The notes below the pieces were generated by a model that worked only from the letters and a program-made list of their open reading frames with translations, made no database searches and was not told the DNA's origin. From Neurospora crassa OR74A (Eukaryota; Ascomycota; Sordariomycetes; Sordariales; Sordariaceae): a stretch of DNA of 64,000 nt. The DNA lies in assembly GCF_000182925.2 (NCBI RefSeq), contig NC_026505.1, positions 2,356,001 through 2,420,000 of the forward strand. Reading direction: 5' to 3'. Both the position numbers and the translations under genes were made by a program. Within the stretch, counting starts at the first letter, position 1; every line of letters begins with the position of its first letter. Shown here piece after piece: positions 33,764 to 46,300 of the stretch.

Positions 33764-34924
33764 ATGACGCGCGACCAATCATCCCCTATCCCCATAACCA
33801 TCATAACCGGCTTCCTCGGCTCCGGCAAAACCACTCTCATTCTGAACCTCCTCCCCCAGCTCCGCGCCGCCAATCCCTCCTACCGCCTCGCCCTCCTCAA
33901 GAACGAATTCGGCGATCTGGCCGTCGACTCCCAGCTCGCCTCCTCCTCGGCCATCGCCGGCGTCTCCGAGCTTTTGAACGGTTGCATCTGCTGCAACCTC
34001 GTCGGTCAACTCTCGGTCGCCCTTTCCGAGCTCCAGTCCACCGTTCGGCCGGACCGAATCGTCATTGAGACCTCGGGCTCTGCGTTCCCTGCTACGCTGG
34101 CGCTCGAGGTCAACCGGCTGGCGAGGGAGACGGGGGGCCAGTATGTGCTGGATGGCGTGGTGAGCGTGATTGATGTGGAGAATTGGAAGGGGTATGAGGA
34201 TACTAGCTATACGGCGCGGATTCAGGCGCGGTATACGGATCTGATTGTGTTTAACAAGTGGGAAGGGGCGGGGGAGAGGAGGTTTGACGAGGTTTTGGAT
34301 AGGGTGGGAGATTTGGAGGTGGACACAGCGTGGGTGAAGAGTGATAAGGGGTGGGTGGATATGTCGGTGGTGTTTGGGATTGATGGGGGGTTGGCGAGGG
34401 GTCTTACGGAAGAGGATGGGCATGTTCACGATGACAAGTGTGGACATGACGATAAGCATAAGCATGATCATCAGACGGAGGTGGAGGTGTTGAGTATTGA
34501 GCTTAAGAGCGGCAACAGAGAAGCGACGGTGGATGCGACGAAGCTGTTGGCTTTCTTGAGGAAAACGAACAAGGACGAGGTGTACAGGATCAAAGCCGTG
34601 TTGGCGGTTTCTGCGAAAACTGCGCGGGAGGTGCTGAAGAATTCGGATGAGGATACCAAGGTTCCAGTACCACCTACGTCCGCGGGAAGCGAAGCTCAAA
34701 CGACGAGGTATATCCTCAACTGGGCGTTTGGAAGGTGGACGTTTACACCTGTTGCGGCTGAAGTCAAGGAGCACGAATCCAGCAGTGAGGCGATACTGAG
34801 GATGACCATGATTCTGGCCAGGTATGAGAGCACCAAGTGGAAGAAGAGACTGGAGGCTGGTGGGTTGTTGGAGCTTGAAGAGGAGAATGGGAAGGGCGAG
34901 TTGAGCGTTACCAAGGTCAACTAG
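33764..34924 (+). CDS. CobW/P47K (COG0523) GTPase, putative zinc chaperone
   Basis: One exon, 386 residues. Walker A is GFLGSGKTT (residues 16-24), followed by the family CXCC motif in NGCICCN (Cys 74, 76, 77), ETSGSAFP, and the base-recognition motif NKWE in place of NKxD. A His/Asp-rich loop (HVHDDKCGHDDKHKHDH, about residues 222-238) could bind metal. The CobW C-terminal domain ends with FGRWTFTP. COG0523 proteins are GTP-driven metallochaperones; the eukaryotic ZNG1 branch delivers zinc to methionine aminopeptidase, but I cannot decide from the sequence whether this is the ZNG1 orthologue. The ATG follows CCACCACA, a good start context. The gene is convergent with RPB11. A 331-codon antisense ORF is a mirror of its GC-rich codons. 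Confidence 0.9.
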   Translation: MTRDQSSPIPITIITGFLGSGKTTLILNLLPQLRAANPSYRLALLKNEFGDLAVDSQLASSSAIAGVSELLNGCICCNLVGQLSVALSELQSTVRPDRIVIETSGSAFPATLALEVNRLARETGGQYVLDGVVSVIDVENWKGYEDTSYTARIQARYTDLIVFNKWEGAGERRFDEVLDRVGDLEVDTAWVKSDKGWVDMSVVFGIDGGLARGLTEEDGHVHDDKCGHDDKHKHDHQTEVEVLSIELKSGNREATVDATKLLAFLRKTNKDEVYRIKAVLAVSAKTAREVLKNSDEDTKVPVPPTSAGSEAQTTRYILNWAFGRWTFTPVAAEVKEHESSSEAILRMTMILARYESTKWKKRLEAGGLLELEEENGKGELSVTKVN

Positions 34925-35484
34925 AGAGCGGCACGTTTGATAGACGAGGAGCTATGGATTATGTATGAACGAACAATAAGACTTCGGGATAGAATAGAGC
35001 GCACCTGATGGGAGCAAATAGAAGCAGACGTCCCAAAGACATATTGACAAACTTCTTAAAAATTCAACATCCACTCCTCGCATACTCTCACCACAAGACA
35101 CCTTGAACAAATCTATGGTTCCCATTCTGCCCTAGCATTGAGCGAGTAAACGGAGAGATCTGTCAAAACCCCTTATTTTCCATATCCCATGCATGTCTTG
35201 ATCATTAACGCCTGCAAAGAGACTGACTGAAAAGCATCCTCAAAGAAAATCCCTAAACGCCGTTTTTGAATGACGACCGATCCGATCAACAAAACAGCAA
35301 AGATAATGAGCTAATCATGTTTTCACCGTCCATGCCACCATCGCATCTCTTTTCCCACCCCCCCAATTCAGCATCGGACGACCTTCGTAAACTTTCCTCC
35401 GGCAGTCAAGTAAAGTAAAGTAAAGGCGTGTCGGGAGTAGAGTAAACACCGCGAACAACCCCGTTAAGGCGGGCATCGATTCGA
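34925..35484. other. Convergent 3' interval
   Basis: Between the CobW-type GTPase and RPB11 stops. A short AAAGT repeat (about 35410-35424) is visible; otherwise only 3' UTR sequence is expected. Confidence 0.5.
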
Positions 35485-36267
35485 TCAGTAATGACCGCCA
35501 TTAGCGCCGCCGTTCACGCCGCCTCCCTGCTCGCCCTGGTCAGCATACTGGCGCAGGGCAAGCTCCTTCTGGAACTCGCGGCCCAATTGGCCGTACATGG
35601 CCACGAGCTGCTTGCACGCGCCAACGAGAGCCTCGCGCGGGGTGATGCTTCCGTCTGTCTGGATACGGATGAAGAGTTCCGGCACGTTAGGGTGGGCAAC
35701 TAATAATTACGTGTCAGTCAGTTTCTGTTTATCTCGCCATGGGTGGTGGTGGTGGTGGTGGTGAGGGTTTGTGTGGGGAGGGGGGGTAAAGAGAAGAAAA
35801 GTAAAAGTGAAGTAAGACGCGGCGGTACGACGTGACGTACTCTTGTATCCTGCCATCAAGACATGAGGGGCCTGCTTCAGATGTTCGGCGAGGAGGTTGC
35901 CGAGGGTGTGGTCCTCCTTGAGAATCTTGAAGTCGGAGGTGTTCGACATGCCTATCCAAGTAATGGAAAAAAAAATCGGGGTCAGTTTTCTTGCCATTTC
36001 CTTCTTCTACTATTTCTTCTTCTCCCCACGTATCACCTCATTATCAAGAAGATGAGGAGATCGACTCGACTCACCAGTGAAAACCTTCTCCTCAATCTTC
36101 TTCTCTCCATCCTGGAGAAGGAAGAGCTCGAACCTGGTTGTTTTTGGAAGCAAATGTCAGTAATGTTTTCCTACTACCCAAAAGTGAGGTAATGATGAGA
36201 GTATAAACGGAAAGAAGAAGGCGGACCGGTTCGGCTCGCTGTTTTGCTTGGGATTGGCTCCGCTCAT
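35485..36267 (-). CDS. RPB11: RNA polymerase II subunit RPB11
   Basis: Four minus-strand exons (36267-36227, 36133-36075, 35951-35841, 35699-35485) give 141 residues. The N-terminus PNRFELFLLQDGEKKIEEKV matches the family start. The alpha-like core reads ILKEDHTLGNLLAEHLKQ (the conserved DHTLGN), then VLMAGYKIAHPNVPELFIRI, and a C-terminal helix ACKQLVAMYGQLGREF. RPB11 pairs with RPB3 as the Pol II counterpart of the bacterial alpha dimer. The Gly/Asn-rich last 20 residues are extra. Intron 1 must use the donor GTCCGC to keep the conserved RFELFLL; the other introns have ordinary donors (GTGAGT, GTACGT). Confidence 0.9.
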
Positions 36268-38217
36268 CTTGTTGATCTTGGTCCTGTTCGCTGTTGCCAG
36301 GTGACGAGGAGGGCATGGAATCAATATCCTTCTTGTCGTGATGGACTGTGTGCTAGTCCAAAGGGATGTTGGTTTGACGAAGGGTTTAAGTGGTGTATGA
36401 GGAGGAAGTCGTCCGCCTTTTATATCGTTGACAGCCAGCGACTCTCCATCCAGATTGAGTTTGGTCAAGGTGAATCCGTGGTAGACAAGTTACCCACCAA
36501 CTCCCAGATCGCTAGTCTCCCAGCTGCCTCGCCTGCCTGTTGCCTTCCATTTGCGTCCATGGTCCATGATCAGATGAAAGCCGTCCCGTTTGTTTCGCGT
36601 TCAAAACAATAGGCACCTGGCACCAGCAACCAGACAAACACCGCCTACCGGAGGGGAAGATTGAACCAAGCTCGTAGACCATGAAGGATAGACACGTAAG
36701 GCTAAGAACTGGGGCGGACTATTCGAGTGTCTGCCTGTCCGTCCAGGTCGATTTGTTCCATTGTCGTACTGAGATGAGTTGACATTGCGGTTCCAGTCGA
36801 CACCGGCATGTGACATAATGACTTTTGACATAGTCGTTATGATTCCTTGTCGAACGCCCTCAAGAGATTTAAGGCAACCCAGGTCGAGTGTTTCCGGCAT
36901 TTGCGTGAGGCGCGTCGTCCAGGGCAGAAGGAAGAGGGGGGTTGGTTTCTCCATGTGGAAAGAAACCAGCAAGAAGAGAAGATTCTACTAACCTATCAGG
37001 GGCGTTCATTTTGGCGATTGGCTAACGATATGACGTAGAGCTCGTTGTTGGTTATCGGTGGTGTATAAACGATTGTCGTCGTCGCCCGATATCGTGAATT
37101 TGCGATATGGTGTTGAGGTTGAGACCGGGGGGTGACGATGTCAACTGCTCAAGAACGTCGAGTGGTTGATGTAGCAATTGTGTAGATTCGCTCTTATGGC
37201 GGGACCGGGGGAACGTAGGAATTTCGATACCCAAAATTGGAGCGTGAATGGGACAGACTACCAAAGGTTTCAGTCGCTCAGGTTTTGATACTGCTCGTCA
37301 GCTGGTGAAGGTTTTGATCTTGGTGAAGGGGGTGGGATGTTTTAACACAAGTGAACGCACTTGATCGATGTCTTCGAGGTCGTCCAGGTTGCGCATCCAC
37401 TGTGAGATGGGGGCAACGCAGTTGGAGCACTGAACTCCGGATCAAGGTACGTGTGGTCTGTGCGCTCAGTTATTTCAGCGCCATCCCGCTTTTGGATGAC
37501 TCGGTCCGCTGGGCTGTATACATACATGCTTGCAAGGGAGGGTTAGGGTTCAACAAAGAAAGAAAGCAGTGAGCTTGCTTGTTGGCGAAGCAGACGACGG
37601 CGACACACTGTGGGGAAGGAACTCTTTCCAACCATGAAATGAGGATGGTAGTATGCAAAGAGTAAACCGATATATGGAAGGTCATCGTAGCTACCACACT
37701 GTTCGCTCGAACACTGTTTGCAATGGGAGAGAAAGGCCGCCCCTCAAAGAGTCAGAGATTGTAGAGACTGCTAGGGAGAATAAACCCAGTAATGACACGT
37801 CAAAACAACAGTAAAATGACATCGACACCATAGACGTACAATGGGGAAAATGCCAGACTAATCAATTTATTCAAAAGTCAAACTATTCTCGCTCCATCGT
37901 TATGGTAACGAGCTTCTTCAAACAAACAGGGAAACGCTTCCCTCACGATGCAATACAAACTCTAGACATGCTTCTCGGCAACAGATTGCTCACTCCCATC
38001 AAGTCTACAGTGTAGTCCATCCCACAATCATCTAGTCATAACCCATATGTCTTGCTCTCATCATGTCGACCCCTATCCCATGATTTCCTTTCATTCTATA
38101 CAACCATAATCATATCGTCGGATCCATTGTTCTTGATAAACCCCAACGCTCGTCCCATATAATCAAGAGGATACTCATGACTCATTCCGTGATCAATACG
38201 TACACGTTTGCACGCCT
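36268..38217. other. Gene-free interval between RPB11 and the amino-acid transporter
   Basis: About 1.95 kb with no ORF above 125 codons that looks like protein, no RNA gene and no repeat. The part next to 36268 should be the RPB11 promoter; the part next to 38217 should be the transporter 3' UTR. Confidence 0.5.
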
Positions 38218-40608
38218 TTACGGGTTCAATCCCTTAGCATCGCAATAGCCAGGCGATTCTCCGCCCTCTCCAGCGCCGGCCCAGCTCATGACAGTCAAGG
38301 TAGTCGTGTACGCCATGGCAATGAAGCCAAAGACGCACAGGGCAACATCCGAGAATTTCCAGAGAGCGCTTCTGGCGACGCCCCTGTAGTGCAGCATCGG
38401 CTGTTTGTGACTGTGTTAGCGTCTGATTGATCATCTACACAAGAAGGAGCAAGGGTACGTAGCAAAACTCACCGGATAGATATACACCAACGGGATGCAA
38501 GCAAAGTTACCGACCAGTGCGACGAACTTGTCCAAGTTATCGGCACCCGCCCATGCAACCATGGCGCAGAAAGCGACGACAAAGAAGCGGAACACGTTCT
38601 TCTGCCACTTGATATACGGATTGTACTTTCCGCTCTTCGTGAAGAGTGCATTCTCCGTGATCCTGATGGCGGGGAAGATCTGCAGTGGGGTCGAAAGCAG
38701 GATGGCGAGCGAGTAGAGGAACTGCACGCCGTTGACCATTTTGTTGTCCTGGGGCAAGTTGAGGAGCACGACTGTCTCGGTCTTGGAGCCGTAGGCGGCA
38801 TAGGAGACGGCGCCCATAACGGTGAACAAAGTGGTGATGATGATCATGACGACGGCCATCACCTTGGGGAACTTCTCCGGGTTTCTCATGGACTCCTGGA
38901 TCGGGATGATGAGGCCGATGCCCTCAAAGGTAAAAATGGCGGTGCCGATGAAAAGGGTCCAGTCCTTCTGGTTGAACATGATGATGTCGGCCAGGCCCGA
39001 GGTGTTGAGAGTCAGGACGTCGTAGTAGAAGAGGTAGGCCAGACCGATGACGATGAAGGCGTCAGCAATAAGCGCAGTGAATCCCAATTTGCCAATATCA
39101 CGCAGCAGCGAGAACGGCAGGAAGATGATCATTTGCATGATAATCAGCCATGATATAGAGATGTAGGTCTTGCAATTGGTGACGGCAAGGATGAATGCTT
39201 GCAAGTTCTCCGACGTGAAGACGATGTAAGCCGCCACGAAACCCAGTTGACTGATGACGATGGAGAAGAGAATCAGGTTTCGCATCCACTTGCCATAGAG
39301 AATACCACCAATGTCACCAAAGGATCCTTCCACCTTGAGGCGAGTGGAGACGAGGAGAACAAAGCAGTAGTAGCTCAGAGCCGCCACGAAGAGGAGCACG
39401 GCGTTACTAAAGACCATGCCGCCGTTGAGGTAGGCTCTGGGGAGGAAGAGAACACCTGTACCGACGAAGGACTTGAGGAGAAGCATTGCCGCGCTCATGG
39501 GACTATTTCGGCCACTCCCACCACGCTCCTTCCTTCTCCTCTTACGTCGAGACGGCGTTAACAGTGTGCTGTCCTCCATGGGCTCGTGATCATCAACAGA
39601 GCCCTCGTCACTCCACCACTCGCCCTCGTCGCTTCCGGAGGTGAAGTATTCGCCTGGCTGGAGCACTTCATCGTCTTCCTCGAGTTCCTCACCGGCGAAA
39701 TGTCCGTACAAAGAAAGGAATTCGAGGAAGCTAGTCGTCAGTAACCTCGGCGGTGGCGCACCCTGGCCCGCACCGTTTTCGGAGTCGTCAGGATGAGCCG
39801 AGGGGTCTCTCGCGTTTCTCCGCAGGTAATTGCGCCGGAAGCCACCAGGGACTTTGATTGAGTTGATATCCAGAACCTCATTTTCTGGCTCGGGCCTGGG
39901 GTAGCTGAAACTGTGGCTGCGCTTGGCCTTGTTGCGCTGTTCTATCTCCTCCGCCCATCTGTATATAGGGCGCGTGATGTCACCACCCTGTAACTGCAAA
40001 CTCGAGAACTCATCGTCGTCTTCGGCAGGCTGCTTGCCCTTGGATCTCTCGCCTGTCTCCTCCCCAGCGCTATCCCCAGGTTGGACCAAGTGTCTCTTGA
40101 TGATCTCAGGATCTTCGTATGCTCCGAAACCGTTGATACCGGTGGACGGTAACCTTGATCTTGTCTCGAAGGAGCCGTAGTTCGTGGTGGGCGTCGCGGA
40201 TCTTTGGAGCTGGGCAGCCGAAGGGGCAGGGGAGAGGGCGCGCGCAGGAGGAGTGCCAAAGCGAGGTGGCGAGGCTCCGTAGGTGTTGGACAAGGCAGCG
40301 GCTAGAGCAGAAACACCGGGGCCAGCAGACTGTGACCCGGCGCCGGGAAGTGGTGGCAAGGCGCCAGCATCACCTCGCTCTATCGGAATAGGTGTTGGAG
40401 TGCCAGACGGCTGTTGTTGTGGTAGTACGGGCGTGGCGAGGCGCGCGATGCTATCAGCGCGTGGTATCGACGTGCCGAGCTCACGGGCGCGAAACGAGCT
40501 GGGACGGAAGGAGCCGGGGCGAAAAGAACCGCCGGGCGAAGAAGGGCGGACGGGGATATTACCCGGGACCGGTGAGTTCCTTCCCGAGTCTTTGCCCGCA
40601 TTCGACAT
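38218..40608 (-). CDS. Vacuolar amino-acid transporter, AVT3/AVT4 type
   Basis: Two minus-strand exons (40608-38473, 38400-38218) give 772 residues. About 370 hydrophilic N-terminal residues contain a SFRPGSFRPSSFRA repeat, Pro/Ser-rich segments and acidic patches. The AAAP (SLC36/38-like) transporter core follows, starting SAAMLLLKSFVGTGVLFLPR, a motif diagnostic of AVT3/4, with about eleven hydrophobic segments including FTFEGIGLIIPIQESM. The C-terminal exon supplies the last membrane helix. In yeast Avt3/4 export neutral and basic amino acids from the vacuole; location and direction here are inferred from homology. The intron is phase 0 with donor GTGAGT. The start at 40608 (MSNAGKDSGRN) is the first ATG of the hydrophilic domain that makes sense; one further upstream in frame would add 24 His-rich residues. 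Confidence 0.9.
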
Positions 40609-43317
40609 GGCCGTTAAGCAGTAGAGGTGGTGCCTGTGGTGATGATGTAATGGTAGCCCAGACCTCTTTCTAGAGCACAATCGGCGTGGAGATACTGGAG
40701 CGCAGTTCAGTCCGTGGTGTCGGAGGTAAGGTCAAGGCCAAGGTCAGAGACTGGAGAGAGAGATAAAGATGGTGACCGTCCGTGTTTCAGATACGGCTCT
40801 CTGTTTTCTAGCGGTGGATGGAAGGATGCCTGAGCGAAGGACTGTTCGATGATGGCACGCAACGAAGACTTTGTAACAAGTTCTTATTGCTAGAAGTGGG
40901 AGACTAGGTAGTTCTAGGTAGGTCGATCTTGGGGTTGTCGACGCGTGTCCGAAACACTGCCGCAGCACTCTCAGTCGCTCCGTCTGCTCCGTTTACTTCA
41001 GCGCCAACTTCCTATCTGGGACTTTGAGGGGCGATATTGATAAGGCCCGAGTCAAGTAAACGAAGGAGAGTAAGCAGCGTGTTGCGGTGGGTAGTAACAA
41101 TATGTACTTCCGTCCGAGATATGTATCGGGATATTGTAACGATTCTCGTATCAAAGATGGAGATGTTTCTCTCTTTTACCCTTTTGACGTTGGTATCGTC
41201 GAGCGACTTTTGTCAAGATGCAGCAATCAAGAGACGGGTCCGTGTGACCTGCGCTGGCCGACAGCACAAGGGCATTGGAGTCTTTGATTGGAGTACATCA
41301 TCGGCGAAGTGGCACTTGGGCCAACTGAGATAAGGAGCCGCCATAAATCTGGTGAGCGCTGTACGAATGAGAACGTGTCCTGGCGATAGGAGAACAGGGC
41401 ACGTAGAGAAAGCGTGACCAGCGTGACCATCGTCAAGAGACGACAAGAGATCGTGGGTGCCTCGTTACGCTGCAAACGCCTCGTCGGGTGGGCCTCTTAA
41501 CCTAGAGGTAACAGCATCGGGCCCTGCTGACACTGCGCCAGGCACTGCGACGGGCAGGCGCCTGGGCGATCCTTGCTGTGCAGGCTTGCTAGGGAGATCC
41601 ACTCTTGAGACCCGACCCTGACCCAGATGCTCTGACGGGAATGTCTGTTTAAGCAGACGGGAGGTCACCGTCCACCAAAGAGATCATCACTTCCGGTCTC
41701 TCACCAAAAGCGTGGACAACGATACACACATGTGTAATCACGATCACGCTTCACAATTCAGGGCTGAATGCCTCACGCTTTGGTTACCATGTCGGTACTC
41801 GGTATTGTCATACCTACTGTAGTTGTCTACACGCAGCACCGGACAGCATGACATGAAGGAGGATCATTCAGCTCATGTTATCCGCTAACATGGACCCCGC
41901 CGATATCCTCGTTGAATCCAGTCATGCGCCGATACATGCCATGGCGCGAGACCCAAAACAAATCTGAGCGATACCCTCGGTTTTTGTAGCTGGAACAGAG
42001 ATAGAGACGACGAGTATCTGTTACAGGCCTATATTGAGATGTCAGGACGGTACAACCCGTTATCTTCGATATAGTAACACCAGGGAAACACAAAAGGTAT
42101 CATCATCATCATCATCACCACCACAATGGCCCTCGGCCTCCAGACTCTGGCGCTGATGCAACTCCACCGCCCCCATAACAGCGCCTAACAATGCCCTATT
42201 CTAGGTAGGCCCTTGCTGGCGATCCTGATTCCCTGCCCGGTCCCATTGGAGCGGGCCGGTAAAGGCGGGGGAGAGGGTCGGCAACAGCACCCTCCGCTTC
42301 CGCAGCCGGGACAGGTCTGACAACAACCGTGGAGGCCGATGGAGGAAGACGGCTTCTCCAATCGTCAGGCCATGATGGTCGGTCCGTAAACATAACTCAC
42401 CCGTGATGTCGACTGCAGCAGTACCGGATGTTTCGGAATTAAGCAGGTTTTCCCTACCTTAGGTTTGATGGTGGGGTTGATTCGTTCAGCTGTTTGGCTT
42501 CAGTACCTCTAGTTGTACTTGTACACTTCAGTTTTTGACTTGTATCCGTCTCTTGTTCGAGGTCGCTCCTTCTTAGCCCGCTTGCTCATCGTCACCCATT
42601 GAGTCCCTCCTTCCTGATCTTGATTGTGTCCTTGGAGCCCCCCTTTCAGAGTTGATTTTACGGCTACCAGCACCTTCCTTATTCAAGGCGCTTCGTTACT
42701 CACGACGAAAACCTGAACAAAAGCTACCGAAAAAGAAAAAAAGAAAAGAAGAAAAAAAAGAGATCGAGACGCCATACTGTCAAGCTGAGTTGATGCTAGT
42801 GGTGAGAGACTTATCCAGGGACGGAATAGCTTCTGATTCGCCAGCAAGTCACTTAAAAAAAAACGTCGTCTATCAAGCTTTACCTCTAGCTTCAAAAAAG
42901 GATCCTTTCACCACCGCTACATTTCGATATACAACCACCAAAGCATCATGCTCGAGTGCAGTGTATAGACGAAGCTTGGTCGCCTTCTCTCTGTTTCTGT
43001 CCTCCGCTGATAGCTTCCTCGCGTTACGCTGGAACTACGTCTCCCACACCACCAGGCCGCCGATCCCTTCCCAGGATCACAGCATCCAAGGGATATATAG
43101 ACACCGCAAGGTCTGAGACTGGGGTAGAGCTGGCCTCCGCCATTTTCCTCCAGCTTCCTGTTGGGCGCTTCACCCCAAAGCCAGTCTCACAGGGCAATTC
43201 TTGGCTTCTTGTCGACAAGCTACCGGCCTGTTTCCCAAAACAATCATTTCTGCTGTGCAACGCCAACACCAGAACCCATCCCGCGAATGGAGGCATGATA
43301 GTCAAACACCGACAACC
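40609..43317. other. 2.7-kb divergent interval between two transporters
   Basis: It separates the AVT-type and VHC1-type genes. An ATC/ACC microsatellite is at 42100-42125 and a purine-rich A/G tract at about 42715-42765. ORFs are short and without family resemblance. The last 600 bases are likely the leader of the cotransporter gene, possibly with upstream AUGs. No RNA gene is seen. Confidence 0.45.
42100..42125. repeat. ATC/ACC microsatellite
   Basis: A run of ATC units grading into ACC, between the two divergent transporter genes. No function is evident. Confidence 0.75.
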
Positions 43318-46300
43318 ATGGATCACGAACATCAGAGCAGGAGGCATAAACTGGGCGTCGTCTCCGGCGTCTACATCCCAGTATGCCTCAATATTCTCAG
43401 TATCCTCATGTTCTTGAGGTTCGGCTCCATCTTGGGTCAGATTGGTCTACTTGGCATGCTTGGTATGTCCTTCCCGGAGCTTACTGTGTACCACTTTGGA
43501 TGAAACTGGCTAACTATTTCTAGGACTTCTCTTCATTGCCTACTCGGTTGATTTTGTCACTACTCTGTCTCTATCTGCCATTGCCTCCAATGGCGAGGTC
43601 AAGGGAGGTGGTGCCTACTATCTCATCTCCAGGTCCCTTGGCCCCGAGTTTGGAGGGTCCATCGGCATCCTGTTTTATTTGGCGCAGGTCTTGAACACCG
43701 CACTCAACGTCGTCGGTCTCATCGACTGCCTGAGGCTGAATCTGGGATCTGTCATGGCTCAGGGATACTGGTGGACCTACCTGTTCGAGACAGGCGCGTT
43801 GTTGGTATGCACTCTACTGTGCCTGGCTGGCAGCGCCATGTTTGCAAAGGCGAGCAATGCCTTGTTAGCCATCATGGTCATCTCCATCCTGAGCATTCCC
43901 GTCTCGGCCATTTTCCTGCCATCATTCAACGATCCGGTCAGTGGCATCGAGTTCACAGGCGTCAGTCTCACCACTTTGCGATCCAACCTGTGGCCGCATT
44001 TTGCAGGTGATGAGTTCAAAGGAGCTGGCACCTTTAGGGATCTCTTCGGCATCCTGTTCCCGGCAACTTCGGGTATCTTTGCTGGCGCGTCCATGTCGGG
44101 TGATTTGCGAAACCCCAGCAAGGACATCCCTCGCGGAACTCTCTGGGCCATGTTGTCAACTCTCATCTCGTACGTCGTGGTCATCATCTCGCTGGCCTCG
44201 AGTACGACACACGGCACGTTTCTGCGAAATACCAACGTTATCCAGGAGACAAATGTTTGGCCTCCAATCATCTTTGCCGGAGAGTTTGCAACATGCTTTT
44301 TCTCGGCTTTGATGGGAGTGATAGGCTCTGCCAAACTCATGCAGGCCTTGGCCAGAGACAAACTGGTTCCTGGTATCTCCATCTTTGGAAAAGGCACCAA
44401 GAAGACTGATGAGCCCTTGCTCGCTATCTTCTTAACGTACATCGTTGCTCAGTTTGCCATGTTCGCGAACCTGAATCAGATTGCAACCTTCATCTCCATG
44501 GGATACCAAATGACTTTCTTCGTCATGAACCTCGCTTGCTTCCTGCTCAAGATTGGCTCCGCCCCCAACTTCCGCCCAGGCTTCAAGTTCTTCAGCTGGC
44601 AGACTGCCTTCGCCGGTAGTGTGCTTTCAGCGGCTGCCATGTTCTTCATCGACGAGACGTATGCTACCACTGCCGTCTCACTGCTCGTTACTCTGTTCCT
44701 GCTAATTCACTATCTGAGTCCGCCTAAGCGCTGGGGCGATGTATCACAAAACTTGATCTACCACCAAGTCCGAAAATACTTGTTGAGGCTGAAACCAGAG
44801 CACATCAAATTCTGGCGACCGCAGATCATCCTACTCATCAACAACCCGAGAAAGCAAACCCGCCTCATTCAGTTCTGCAACTCGATGAAGAAGGGCGGAC
44901 TGTACATCCTCGGCCATGTCATCGTCACCGATGATTTCTCCGCGGGAGTTACCGAGGCAAAACTCCAACAAGCGGCGTGGTCAAAGTACATATCGGAGTT
45001 CTCGAGGATCAAGGCTTTTGTCCAGCTCACCATGTCACCAACCATCACTTGGGGCGTGAGGAACCTGATCCTCTCGGCAGGCCTGGGTGGTATGCGGCCC
45101 AACATTGCCGTCATTGGCTTCTACAACCTGGACGACCTGCGGCGTTCCCGGCCAACACTGCGTATATCCCACCAGGCGCCGACGTCACATACTAAGAGTC
45201 CGCAGACTACTGAAACTAAACAACCCGTGAGGCAGCGAAAGAGAGGCGATACTTCGGCTAGGTTGATGGAAGGATTTTTGCCCACTGACGTGATCAGGAC
45301 CGAAGAGATGATGTCGGTTATTGATTATCTTACTATTCTAGAGGATCTGGCTTTGCGATATCGTCTGAATGTGGCGGTTGGTAAAGGGTTTGAGACCCTG
45401 GAGACACCGAGGAAAGATGGGAGTAACACCAAGAAGTACATTGATCTTTGGCCTATCCAGATGTCGGCGGAGCTTTCCGCGGACGGCAGGAATGTTCTGA
45501 CCACCAACTTTGATACATGTGAGTCTCTGTCAACTGGACATGGTTATCACTTCAATTGCTGACATATAACAGACACTCTCATCTTGCAGCTGGGTTATAT
45601 CCTCGATACTGTCCCCGCTTGGAAGAAGGTTTACCAAGTTCGTGTTTTGGTATTCGTTGAATACGAAAGCGAGGTTGAAGAGGAAAGAGGACGAGTCAAG
45701 GCTCTCCTTGAAAAGCTAAGGATCGAAGCCGAGGTGCTGGTCTTCTGGCTGGCCTCTGGTGATCTCGGTACATACGAGGCCATCATCCACGGGCGTTTCC
45801 GAGATCAAGAAACGGAGAAACTGGTCAATGATTGTCTAGTGGGCCAAGAATGGTGGGAAGAACTTCAGAAGATTCGGGGAACCCATGAAGAGACCTCACA
45901 GCCCGACATGAGTTCCGTACTGAACATCGTTGAGTCGACTTCGGGACGACCGGGGTTGTACAATCCACACAGCGAGCTCCCTGATCCGCGCGATAGGAGG
46001 CGCGCCAGCTGGGCGCCACTGGCTGATTTTCCCAAGAAGCCCACAGTCTCACAGTTGGTTCGGCTGGGTGTCAGCATGGGAATACACACTCAGAACCTTG
46101 CGGCGAATGTGCTGGACAGCTCAGACACAGACGTTGACGGCGAGAGCGACAGCGACAGCAGCTCATCTAGCGGTACATTGGATGGAGATTTCAATGATGC
46201 TGCAAGTGTCGCAAATAATGGCGGCCTTGAAGCACTTGAACCGTCGCGACTTCCTCTATTGGGAGCCACTAGACGAATGAGTCACGGAGACCTCTTCGAT

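Noticed and set aside
33779-34774. 331-codon minus-strand ORF opposite the CobW-type GTPase gene
   Set aside because: It lies exactly antisense to a firmly identified single-exon gene; its composition (Arg/His/Ile/Pro-rich) is that of a shadow frame.
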